Part shown: positions 26,690-40,000 of the stretch, piece after piece
How the letters are laid out: each line of letters opens with the position of its first letter
Numbering within the stretch: the stretch's first letter is position 1
Assembly (NCBI RefSeq): GCF_958979055.1
Contig: NC_084890.1
Coordinates: forward strand, 27,938,116-28,002,115
Origin: Alnus glutinosa
Lineage: Eukaryota > Streptophyta > Magnoliopsida > Fagales > Betulaceae
Length of the DNA stretch: 64,000 nt
Reading direction: 5' to 3'
Position numbers and translations under genes: made by a program
The notes under the pieces: generated by a model
Seen by the model: the letters and a program-made list of their open reading frames with translations, nothing else
Told to the model about the DNA's origin: nothing
Databases searched by the model: none

Positions 26690-28290
26690 CACTTTACCTA
26701 TTCGGTTTTTCCTCCAAGACAAACCTATAAATTCTAAATCCCCATTCAGTTTCTCTACAGAAAATCCTTCACAAAAATCAACTCAAAAACACAATATCCA
26801 TTCGGCCATCAATCAAAAAAAAAATAATAATAAAATCCAATACCCATTTTGTTCTATTGAAAACTTCTTCACAAAACAACCCAGAAACTTTGCAATAGAT
26901 TTCACACCTATTCGGTTTTTCTACAAGGAAAAAGCCTCCAGAATTTTCAAGACCCATTCGGTGTCTCCTCTGAAAAATCAAACCCATCAACTAAAATAAA
27001 AGCCTAAGAATTTTACTTATCCAAAAATGAATTTCTTATTGTTTGGGTACTGTGAAAACGCCAAAAACCCCAACTCCCTGACTTCACCGGCGTCAAGTCG
27101 TGACCCACCGGCCCAGGAGCTGTCGTCTGCCCCAAATAGTGGCTAGCTCACCACACGCCTCCCTCAAGCTCTTTGATTCTCTCTCTCGGCTGGGTCTCAC
27201 TCTCAAGCTCTCTCTCACTTAGAGAGCAAGAGAGAGAGACACACACACACACAGAGACGAGAGAAAGAAGCGGGAGAGAAGATGAAGGAAAGAAAACGTG
27301 GACGAAAAGGAACAAAAAAAATCAGAACTTTCTGTCTTTTTCAACTTATCCATTTGTAAATGGTATAACTCTACAATAGGAGTTAGAAATTGCACTGTTC
27401 ACAAATAGATGAAAAAAGATATTTTAGATTTAGGATACATAATCCAATGGAATGTCTTCTTTTTTCTTTTTTCTTTTTTTTTTTTTTTTTTGCCTTTTTG
27501 TTTAGCTAAACTAGCTAAAAGTAGGAAATAGATAATCCAATGTGAGTGCTATTAAAATGTTCGATTTGAAAAAAATAGTTTTTAAAAATACAGTTAAGCG
27601 TTTGACAAAATTGCAGTTTGACCTTTAAAATCGCATGTTAACCTTTAAAATTCTGCGTTTTGAAAAAAACACGCAATTGTCTGATATTTGAAAAAACAGT
27701 TTTCTGCATTTTCAAATCACAATTTTTAAAAAACACAATTTTCAAAAGATTCATTTTATGTGATTTGGTTTAAAATCGCGTGTTTTGTTTACAAATTGTA
27801 ATCTCAAACACACACTTAGAGAAATAGTCATTTTCAAGAATAGTTATTCGCAATAATAGTATGCAACCAAACAAACGAACGACTGTTCTCATGAAATAGT
27901 CATTATATTAAACTTCCTTAGACTGCCCGGGAAATACACACGGTTTTGGCCTAATTCATGGGTTGATTGTATCTATTACAAGATTCACAACAACATTCGA
28001 AATCATCATTTTTTTCTAAAAGGTTAAGCGATTATAAGAAAAAGATGAATTAATTATTTATATTCTACCAGGCTTGCCTTTTGGATGGATTTTGTCTGAA
28101 GCTATCTTTAAGAGAATTGCTCCACCAAACAAAATCAAATTTGAATTCATTAAATATAACTAGTGAAACACTTGAACACCTGTGGATCTGCTAAAGAGAA
28201 GAGGATGATAAAATAATGATCGCTTTTGGAAATCCAAAAATAATGACATTCATTCACAACAGCAGTAGTACATGTCATTAATTCACACAT
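26690..28290. other. repeat-rich gene-free DNA left of Lhcb1
   Basis: Positions 26690-27240 resemble 61950-62520: both hold CACCTATTC..TTTTCTACAA.GAAAA stretches, then a GC-rich CCGGCCC..GTCATCTGCCC-like block, then CT/GA-rich tracts. They look like two diverged copies of one repeat. Positions 27545-27835 are AT-rich with partial inverted symmetry and may be a MITE. I see no coding gene. Confidence 0.4.
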
Positions 28291-28360
28291 TTTGTGCGCA
28301 AGCCCAATATCACTCTTAAATTCACACTCAGTTTCGAGGAGAATAGCAGCTTCGTTGGAC

Positions 28361-29353
<993 letters not shown>

Positions 29354-29927
29354 GCAGTTGTTGTACCACTTATCTGCATTGATTATTTGTGGGACCAACG
29401 TAGATAAAATCTCTGGCTATGCTGTGAGCAGTTTGTCCCTCCAATGAAGGATTGCCACTTGTGCTACCGGATAGCAGCATATCTTCATGGAAAAAGTTTA
29501 CACGATAGCGCGGGTGCATGATAGCATAATCCATGCTACAAGCAACCAAAATAGACGTCGTTAAATAGACGTTAAAAACAGAGTTCAATGGGCCCTGCTG
29601 GAAGATATAAAAACGACCCGAAACATTATGTTTTTTAAATAATTTCATATTAAAGTTCCACCCTGTTCTCTTTCTTTGAGTTACTTAACATTAATAGTGA
29701 TAATTTTATACACGTTAAATCATCATTTATATATTTCAAAAAAAAAAATTGGCCACTGTTTTGATGAATTTTGATTGTTGTTTATTGTGTTAATTTGTTT
29801 TAGTAAGTGCTAAAGGAAGTTGATACTTAAGTTTAGTACGCAGATTTTCTATTCCATTAAGAAAAAAAAAATTGAATAACTTTTATTATGAATAAAAGAA
29901 TGTGTAATAGAACAGCTTTTGTGTTAG

Positions 29928-30133
29928 CAATGGCGGACCTACATGGGGGCTAGGGGGGCCTGGCCCCCCCAACCCTCAGAATTTTTCTCAAAAAAAAAAA
30001 AAAAAAATCTAAAATAAATAAAATAAAATAAAATTTTGTTCTTAATTTTTTTTTACTTTTTTAGGTTTGCCCCTCCAAATTTTTTTTCTTTCAATTTGGC
30101 CCTCCCATATTTGTAAGGCTGGGTCCGCCACTG
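29928..30133. mobile_element. hAT-type MITE
   Basis: This is a 206-bp element with ends CAATGGCGGACC and GGTCCGCCACTG. It is flanked by the exact 8-bp duplication TGTGTTAG (29920-29927 and 30134-30141). Size, CA..TG ends and 8-bp duplication fit hAT. The interior is A/T-rich with G/C blocks and no coding capacity. Confidence 0.8.
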
Positions 30134-30780
30134 TGTGTTAGAGTATGTTCGATTGTGTCTTTGATCATCTCTTCTAAAAATCAATTGGCGTCTAGAGAGA
30201 GAAGTCAAACTTTTTTATGGCATTCGAAATCGCATCCTGTAATGCATGTTCTACACTATCATTTTCTTAATGGAATATCCATTTTTCATACCAACCGTAA
30301 CTTTAATCTTGACGATTTCCATTCTTTTTTTTTACTTTTTTTTTTTTTTTAAAAAAAAAAACATTGTTTTAGGGGTTCAAACATAGTTTGTACAGTGTTT
30401 GGTAATGCATTGTAGTGCATGGAGAAGAGTTGTGGAGGAAGAGAATGTGTGAGATTGTGATCAAGTGCAATTGCTTGTCCGTATTACCTTCAAATTTTGG
30501 TGGGCAAGTGCGAGAGAGTTATTGTTGGACCCACTTGTCTGAGCAGGTGTTTGAGCAGCCTAGACTTGCTCGAGCAGGTAGGTGGTAGGCCCTATAAGAG
30601 GTCCTCTCACAATTACTTGCTTAAAGTATGTGCGAGAGAGTGGTGAAAAATTGTTTATGCAAAGAAATGTCAAATATTTTACACCTTTTAAGAGTTATTT
30701 TTCTAGGTCAATTGAAAAAACATTTTCAGGTTGAATAACATTTTATATCGCGCCAAACAGTAAAAAAAAAAAGGTTCAAG
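30134..30780. other. AT-rich spacer between the Lhcb1 genes
   Basis: No gene is visible. Homopolymer runs lie at 30326-30361. Confidence 0.35.
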
Positions 30781-30790
30781 AAAATATTTT

Positions 30791-31433
30791 GGGTTAAATA
30801 CTTTTTTGGTCCTTGAGTTTTGACAACTTTATTTTTTAATTCCTGAGTTTCAATTCGTATCACAAATAGTACTTCAGTTTTATGAAAAGACCAAATTAGT
30901 ACTTCAATCAAGTTTTTCATCTAAAAACTAACGACCCGCCAACACGTGTTTTAGTATAAAAAATTAAATAAAAAATCTTTAAAAATTAATTAAAATATTA
31001 AAAAATATTAAAAACTTATAAAAAATTGAAAAAGAAAAAGAATAGGGGTGGCTCCCTTGGCCAAAATGGGGATGGCCATAAGGTGGTTCAGCCACCCCAG
31101 ACTTGTCAAGGGGGTGGCTGGCCAAAATGGGGTGGCCGGCCACCTCCACATGGTGGCCAAGGGGTGGCTCTTCTTTTTCTTTTCTTTTTTAAAAAGTTTT
31201 TAATTTTTTAATTAATTTATAAAGATTTTTTATTTTTTATTTTTTTATACTAAAACACGTGTCAACCCCTAAGGATTGACACCTGACGGGCAGTTAGTTT
31301 TTGGACGAAAAATTTGACTGAAGTACTAATTTAGTCTTTTTTCAAAACTGAAGTTCCATCTGTGATACGAATTGAAACTCAAAAACTAAAAAATAAAATT
31401 GTCAAAATTTAAGGACTAAAAAAGTATTTAACC
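30791..31433. mobile_element. foldback element (Mutator-like MITE), near-complete inverted repeat
   Basis: This 643-bp element is one long hairpin. GGGTTAAATACTTTTTTGGT at the left pairs with the complement of ACTAAAAAAGTATTTAACC at the right, and the symmetry runs to a GC-rich centre (about 31045-31170, GGTGGCTG/CAGCCACC). It is flanked by a perfect 10-bp duplication AAAATATTTT (30781-30790 and 31434-31443). A 9-10 bp duplication suggests the Mutator superfamily. It has no transposase. A transcript would fold into a long double-stranded RNA. Confidence 0.82.
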
Positions 31434-31799
31434 AAAATATTTTATACCGAAACAAACTTCCTTAATCTCAAGTTAAAGTCTACAATCTTGGATATGGTAT
31501 GGTAAAACAATGAGTTTGGTTATGAATATGGTGGCTCAGAATCACTTTTTTGGTAAGAATCACGCCGTTTATATGAAGTCCAAGCGTGCCCTTTGTTGTA
31601 GCGAATTGGATGATAAGAAGGCATTGGAATACTTGATCTTATTTGAAGTTCAATCTTTTTTCTTTTCTTTTTTTCTTTTTTTCTTTTTTTCATAGATCTT
31701 TCTTTGGAATTCAAGTTGTCCTTATTTGCCTTTGAAATTTCATGTGTGCTTACTGTAGGTCAACTATTATTCCCAAAGTCATGCCTCTTAACTTCTTTA

Positions 31800-32403
31800 T
31801 GCTCCGTTTGTTTTGCCGTTTTTCATTGTAAAATATTTTTTTACGTTTGGCTCGTACGAAAAAATATCAACAGTAAAAAATGACCGGCAACGAGATTCTG
31901 GCGATGGTGACCGAAATCCGTCACTGACTGGCAGGATTTCAACCAGTTTTGCCTAAATTTGGCAACTGTGCTGGACTCAAGCAAGTTTCACTAGAATCTG
32001 GCGGCACTGACCAAATTTCAGCACCTGTCGGATTTCGGCAATACTGGCCAGATTTTGGCCAGTGAAAGGAATCTGATTGAAAATGTCGGATCCTAGCCAG
32101 TTCATCGGAATCTGGCAACCAGATTCCAAAATCCAGGGACCTTTGGCGGCAGATTCGGGCTACCAACAAATTCCAATGCCTAGAGATAGCGGATTCTTAC
32201 AAATGTGCGTACATAAATGAAGAGTTTAAATTCAGAAAACGATATACGGTTTTTAAAATTGTAAATCGTTTTCTAAAAATTAAAGAAGCTTTTGTGATTA
32301 AACTGATAATGATTTTTGTTGACAATTATTTTCTATTATATCAAATACCAAAAAATACAAAAAATATTTTTAAGAAATATTTTACGTCCAAACAAACGGA
32401 ACA
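31800..32403. mobile_element. Tourist/Harbinger-like non-autonomous element
   Basis: The ends TGCTCCGTTTGTTTTGCCG and CGTCCAAACAAACGGAACA are near-inverse. The element is flanked by TTA on both sides (31797-31799 and 32404-32406), the preferred PIF/Harbinger target. The 604-bp interior (31890-32190) has imperfect short repeats of a GGCCAGAATCTGGC-like kind. There is no coding gene. Confidence 0.75.
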
Positions 32404-32406
32404 TTA

Positions 32407-33258
32407 GTTTTGTCTCTAATTCCACTTTTGGGGTTCAATTTTTTTAAAAAATTTTATTTCGGCATTCACAATTTTAAAAACAATAAAAAATAATTTTAAA
32501 AAAATCACAAACCCAAACTAACAACTCTTCGGCTTGAATCTTTCCACCTCCTGTCACAAGAATTGTCCAGATCTTAACAATGTTTTATGCATGATGTCTT
32601 TCAGCTCACGGAGAGACAGAGACAGACAGAAATATATTTCCTTCCGAGGGGGAAGATGCCAATTATATAAAACAGGCTAATAGCCATAGGCTATGTTAAA
32701 ACCTATATGATTGAATAATTATTATTATTATTTTTAAAAAAGAATGCATTCAAATTATTATTTTATTGTCAATATCTTTCTTAATATCTGTTCACATATA
32801 CACCGCTACTAACATCTCAGATTTTTATTTTTTTTTTTTATTTTTTTTTTCTTGCAGATGTTTTACACTAAAAGTCCTAGACTCCTAGCAGCAACTAAAA
32901 AAACATTTCATTTACTTTTTTAAAGCAGAAATCGATTGATGGATACTAGATTGGCAATTTGTATTTGCGTGATAGGTTTGAATTAAGTATAAAATTATAT
33001 AGGTCAATTTTAATCTGACCCAATTAATTAAACGCATTAGATCCATCAACCTTAATTTGCTAATTTCGTGTTAAATACTTGTCAAGTTCGTGTTTTATGT
33101 CAGAGACTTTCATTTCTAAATGTCATGTGTCGAGTTCGGTTCAAGTTGTATCGAGATATGACTATATAAGATTATGTAAGTCAATCATAATCTAACTCAT
33201 TTAATTAAATGGTTCAGACCCTTAAATCCTAACCACTATTTTTTTTTTTTATTGAATT
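32407..33258. other. AT-rich gene-free spacer
   Basis: It contains A/T homopolymers and a short GACA repeat near 32617. No supported gene or complete element was found. Confidence 0.35.
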
Positions 33259-33751
33259 TGTAACACCCCGGTCTCATATTAGGAAGAGAAGAATAACTCA
33301 CATAGAGTGAGTGATTTATAAAGATACTCATGAGTACTATGTCCCACATTGTCTAGTTACTAGGTGAAACTGGGCTTTATAAGAGATTTTAGGAAAGCTC
33401 CAAATTGAATAGTCATTTTGGGGTGACAGCGTAGATCTGATTAGCGCTTTTCCTTGGATAGTTACAAACGGTATTAAAGCCACTTAGTAATGCCAGGTCA
33501 TGTGGTACTAGAGCACCGCATGACGTGGCCCTGACGAGGACGTCATGTCTTAAGGGGGAGAGTTTGTAATACTCCGATCACATATTAGAAAGAGATGCAC
33601 AGTTCACATAGAGTAAGTGATTTATAAATATACTCATAAATGTTAAATTCAACATTGCTTAGTTATTAGGTGAAATTAGGCTTTATAAGGAATTCAAAAA
33701 AAGGTCTAAATTAACTAGTCATTTTGAAGTGACAGCACAAATTTTGTTACA
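33259..33751 (+). mobile_element. TRIM (small LTR retrotransposon without genes)
   Basis: Two LTRs of 208 bp (33259-33466, TGTAACACCC..GTTACA) and 187 bp (33565-33751, TGTAATACTC..GTTACA) flank a 98-bp interior. The interior starts with a degenerate primer-binding site (GGTATTAAAGC at 33470-33480) and ends with the purine tract AAGGGGGAGAG. There is no room for coding sequence, so it must have used enzymes in trans. The LTRs differ at many positions, so it is not a recent insertion. Confidence 0.85.
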
Positions 33752-35258
<1,507 letters not shown>

Positions 35259-35429
35259 GCTCGCGATCGGAAACAATTATGTGAATTTTCCTCTTCGGAT
35301 TTGATGTATATTATTTGCGTGCGTAATGGAAAGTGTGATATGGATTTTGTGTTGTGATAGTTCACCTTGTTATTTTTTGGTACAGCAGTACTCTTGTTTC
35401 TTTTTATATTGACGTCAAGTCTTTTTTAT

Positions 35430-35797
35430 GGGTTAAATATATTTTAGTCTCCTAAACTACCACTATTTTTTCGGATGGCCTCACAATCTACCAATATTTA
35501 GATTCTGGTCTTTTAAACTATCACTTTCTGATTTTTTGGCCCATCTATCTATTTATGCCGTCAATTCTAACAGAAATTGGCCAAAAACTTGAAAATACCC
35601 CTTCCTAAACCGTTGGAATTTCAAAGTATTGGATGAATTTTTTCAAATTTTTGTTTAGAATTGGCGGCATAAATGGACGGATTGAGCTAAAAAATCAAAA
35701 AGTGGTAGTTTAGAGGGCCAAAATCTAAGCATTGGTAGTTTGGGGAGCCATCCAGAGAAATGGTGGTAGTTTGAGGGGCTAAAATATATTTATACCC
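35430..35797. mobile_element. Mutator-like MITE with inverted halves
   Basis: GGGTTAAATATATTTTAGTC at the left pairs with GGGGCTAAAATATATTTATACCC at the right. Inner segments such as GGTAGTTT and GGCGGCATAAAT also pair. The flanks share about 9 bp (CTTTTTTAT at 35421-35429 and a similar T-run plus AT after 35797). The end sequence resembles the 30791 element, suggesting one family. Confidence 0.65.
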
Positions 35798-36780
35798 TTT
35801 TTTTATTGATGGTAAAAGTAAAACTAAGCTCATGAGTTTAATTTCCTGGTTGAGAACGAGTTTATAAGGCCCCTTTTGCACATGGTCCATGTCATCACCG
35901 GAACATAGTAATAATAATAATAAAAAAATCTCTCCTTCAAGTCAAATTGTACCATTGGTCTTTATAGTTGACCTAAATTACAAATTATTTTTTGTGTTAT
36001 CAAAATTAATTCAAAGATTTTAATGGTTGGCCTAATTTACAAATCTCCCTCGAGTCAAATTCTGTTAAACGTCATGATAGTGTCAATCAGGTAGCGATAC
36101 GTGTCGATCTTAATAAAAAAAAATATATAAAAAGAGCGATTTGTAAGTTAAGGACCAATGATGCAATTTTGGAATAGGATCCTCCCATTTCAAATTAAAT
36201 GCTTAGTATCAATCTCTTGTTCTGATTAAAAGTTGGTATATGCATATATGATGTCAATATTAGCACATAAATTCTATACACATAAAAATGACAATAAATT
36301 TGCTAAAATATTTATGTACTCTATTTATATTTGAGTAGGCATACTATTAAATGATCTTGTGTTACAATGAAAGCATTAAATAAACGGTACATTTGTCTCC
36401 TGTGACAGCAGGGTATACATAAAATGGTCAATTATATTTATCTAAAAGAATTAGATAACATAATATACATCAACCCTAACACGGAGGTTGCTTTTATGAT
36501 AAAATGAATGGTGTAAAGAGTGTAACATGGCGTTGGGGAAGCCGTAGGGAACGCTAAATCCACCAATAACGCTGCAGCCAGCAGCTTTAGCCTTCATCAA
36601 AATCACAAAACTCTATTTCATCTCTCATGCTGTACACCTGCTTGCTTCCCGGGGTGTTCCCGGCCACTTAAAATATATCTATAAATCAAGCATTCCAATC
36701 AATCTCAGCTCCACCTTCATATACAAACACCCAATAATGTTTGTTCCATAAGCCATGCTTGCATGGAGAACCGTCTTTTA
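35798..36780. other. gene-free DNA downstream of Lhcb1 copy 2
   Basis: Positions 35930-36170 may be another decayed MITE: CAAATTGTACCATTGGTC near the start and GGACCAATGATGCAATTTTG near the end are inverse-like. The rest is AT-rich. I see no gene. Confidence 0.4.
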
Positions 36781-36786
36781 GCCTAG

Positions 36787-36968
36787 AGTAACGCTAGAAA
36801 TTACATTTTTATCTCACAACTATTACATAATGTTGATGAATGTTAATACCGACCAATCCTTGATTTTTTTTTTTTTTTAACAAGAATTGATCCAAGGGTT
36901 GATTGGGACTGCTAAATCAACATTGTGAAATAATTATAAGATAAAAATGTAGTTTCTAACATTATTCT
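36787..36968. mobile_element. small MITE
   Basis: The ends GTAACGCTAGAAATTACA and TGTAGTTTCTAACATTAT are near-inverse, with TTTTTATC and GATAAAAA next inside. It is about 180 bp with a poly-T interior and no coding capacity. It lies just 3' of SS4. Confidence 0.6.
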
Positions 36969-37007
36969 ATAGCCAAAGGCAAAGTAAAACATTATCAGCA
37001 AGCAAAC

Positions 37008-40000
37008 TTAGATCCGACTTGCAGCCCTTGCTCTGGCCACCGACTTCAAGTAAAGTTCCTCGTAGTGTGCTGATGAAGATTCCCAACTGAAATCCATATT
37101 CATGTCCTTCTGAACAAGCTGCCGCCAACTCTCAGGGTTATTACTGTAGAGGTTAAATGCACGTCCCAAAGCATTGTTTACTCCCTGTCAAAATAAGGAT
37201 GCATTAGAACAAGTAACTGCAAATGGGACATTTTTACTAAAGTGGATTGACAACAATCCAGACTAGAGGAGGGAGGCAAAACAACAGTCTTTACACATGA
37301 CACTAAGATCTGTGGTAGCTTGCTGCAGTGGACCAAGCCTCTACCAGACTGGAGCAGCAAATTGAAAGCTCAGAGCCTCAAATATGGATGCCAGATGAAA
37401 ATACATAAAACACGCATATACACGCAAGACTACTCAAGTACGTACATGCCCATTATTCCACTGACTTACCTCTTCATCAGGAGTTGAAAATGTAAATCCG
37501 TTTCGAAATGCGAGAGGTATCGTATTATCATCAACATCAAAAACACTGCAGAAGAAGAATATGACGGTTCAAATAAGAGTTTTCTGAAAGGAGTAACCTC
37601 AAATCACAATAGGGTGACGTTATATTCAAGGAGGCACTCAGTAGCCCACCTGTCATTTAGACCACCAGTTTTCCTTGCAATGGGTATAGAACCATATCTC
37701 ATGGCTATCATCTGATAAAATTTACAAAGAATTTTTTGGGTAAGTAAATTTACAAGGAATTAAGACAGCAAAAAAGTTCAGTACACATATTAGGATTTGG
37801 ACTCAGCACCAGTATATTGAAATAACGTGTTCGGCTAGATATTTCTATGCCACAGAATGAGAATAGAGAAGAAATAGCTAAAGTAACATCATCCGTCCAT
37901 TTTGAGAACCAGCTTTCCAAGTTTCTGTTTTTAAATGAGAAGTACAGGGCTGTGCCACCTATTAAGTTTCTCTCCATTAAGTACAATTTTATGAGAAAGT
38001 AATGTGCTCAGGCTGTTTGCTATTCAAGAATTTTTGCTAAGGAATGAGTGCGGACTTTACCTGTGTAAGTCCACATGGTTCAAAGATAGATGGGATAATG
38101 AACATGTCGGATGCTGCATATATGGAATGGGAAAGAGATTCGTCATACTTCAATATCAACCGAATGTGAGCATGATTCTGAAAATGGTTTGCGATACCCT
38201 CGAATTCCCTCTACAAAATAAAAAATTAATAATCAGAGAATAAGAAAAACATTTTTGTCAGCATATAATTAAATGACCAAGTTGACTTCTCAAACAGAGA
38301 ACCAACGGGAAACAAGTCTTGAGCTTCTATAATAAACAAATCAGTAGCTACAAAGAAGTACTTATAACCATCAGGTGGAAGAAGCAGCAATTAAACTTCA
38401 ACAGACATGATATGTTCATTACCACAAGTAAATGATATAGACATGGCAACTGAACTGTTGGCTTTAAGTTTTGACAAAGTAAATACATACAATTTAAATG
38501 CATATTGAGATTAAGAATCCAAAATGGGTATGTATTTGACAGTCATCGATTTGTAGAATTCATAAAGTTGGCATAGTAATCTAATAAATCTTCATAAGTC
38601 TAAGTTTTCACTGTCATCTAATATAATAATTGCTCCAATTCAAGCGTATGAAATACACCAATATTCTGAATTATCTCAGATAATGAGCTACTCATCAGAC
38701 GGCATATCAATTGATATATAACTGGTGTTTGCTCTAATGCCAGCAATGATGTAGAACACAACCTAAGAGGTGAGATGATACGAACAATCAAGTTATAGGG
38801 TGCTAAAAAGAAGGGTTGGGGTTTATAAATGAAAATGCCTGGAAATTGTCTTTGATTGGAGCGCCTCGCATACACATTCATAATTTTAAAAAAATGATTT
38901 AATCAAACTAAACCATGAAGTTACAGGCTTTCTTATTTACTCATAGATGACTGAAGATTCAAGAGCAAACTATATCATGATACCCATTTTCAAAACAAAA
39001 CTAAATCAGTTCAGGTCAAATGTATCATCTAAAATTTTCCAAAACTCAAGCAGATGTAGTAAACTCTTAAAATTGCGGAGCCACCCATTAATAGTATAGT
39101 AATAGGACCAATAAGGACACATCTGCAGAATAACTCCTACTTTAACAACCTACAAACACAATAACAACCATATAAAGAAATGGAACTCACTCACTCGTAT
39201 TCTAATCAACTAAGACATCAAAATGATGATTAACTATCAAAAAAGGAAAAACTGCAAGGTAATTGCCTGTCATTGGGTACATCTTTATGACGCATACTCG
39301 ATAACAGTTTCTTTTATGTGCTATATAAACATGGACCAGTACTAGGGATTTATTGCTGAATACTATAGGTCTACATGCACAGACAGCTGCACATATTATA
39401 AGGATCTTCAGAATTTAAAAAAGAAAAAAAAGTATCAGTTTTCAGACCAACAAAACAAGACAAAAGAAAAAAGAAAAAGAAACCACAAAAAAAAAGAGAA
39501 TGTAGGGGGGGACCCCACCCGCCCCATCTCCCTGCTACCTTTTGTTGGGGGGGGGGGCGCTAGGGGTGCGACGAGGGGTGGGTCTGCCCTCTCCTCCAGG
39601 ATTCACCTTGCTGCGCCTCCCTACTCAGAGAATACCAAGTGGCTGATCTGCAAGCAACTTGCCACCACCTCCCTAGGGCCCAAAACGGCAACGTTCATCA
39701 ATAATGGTGGGCATTCCATCAACCTCCTCCAAGCTGATGGTCGTCATCTAGCTCACACATTTCTACCCTCGCCACCCACCATGCATCTACACCAACCCCA
39801 CGCGTGACATGGCCATCAAGCATGGGTCTCCATGTCAACCCCTCTGACCTTGTCTCTATCCCCTACCTCCACAACTAGATCTATCCAAGCTCCAATCTCA
39901 TCGATTTCGTCTATAGTCTCAACCTCCACGATGGAGTCTAATTTTTCCCCCTTGTGGAGGAGGGAGTGAGCCTCTGACCCCATCACCCTCTGGAGATCAA

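Noticed and set aside
33259-33751. Identification of the small LTR element as Cassandra
   Set aside because: Cassandra LTRs carry 5S rRNA-like promoter sequence, and I see none here. TRIM is as far as the evidence goes.
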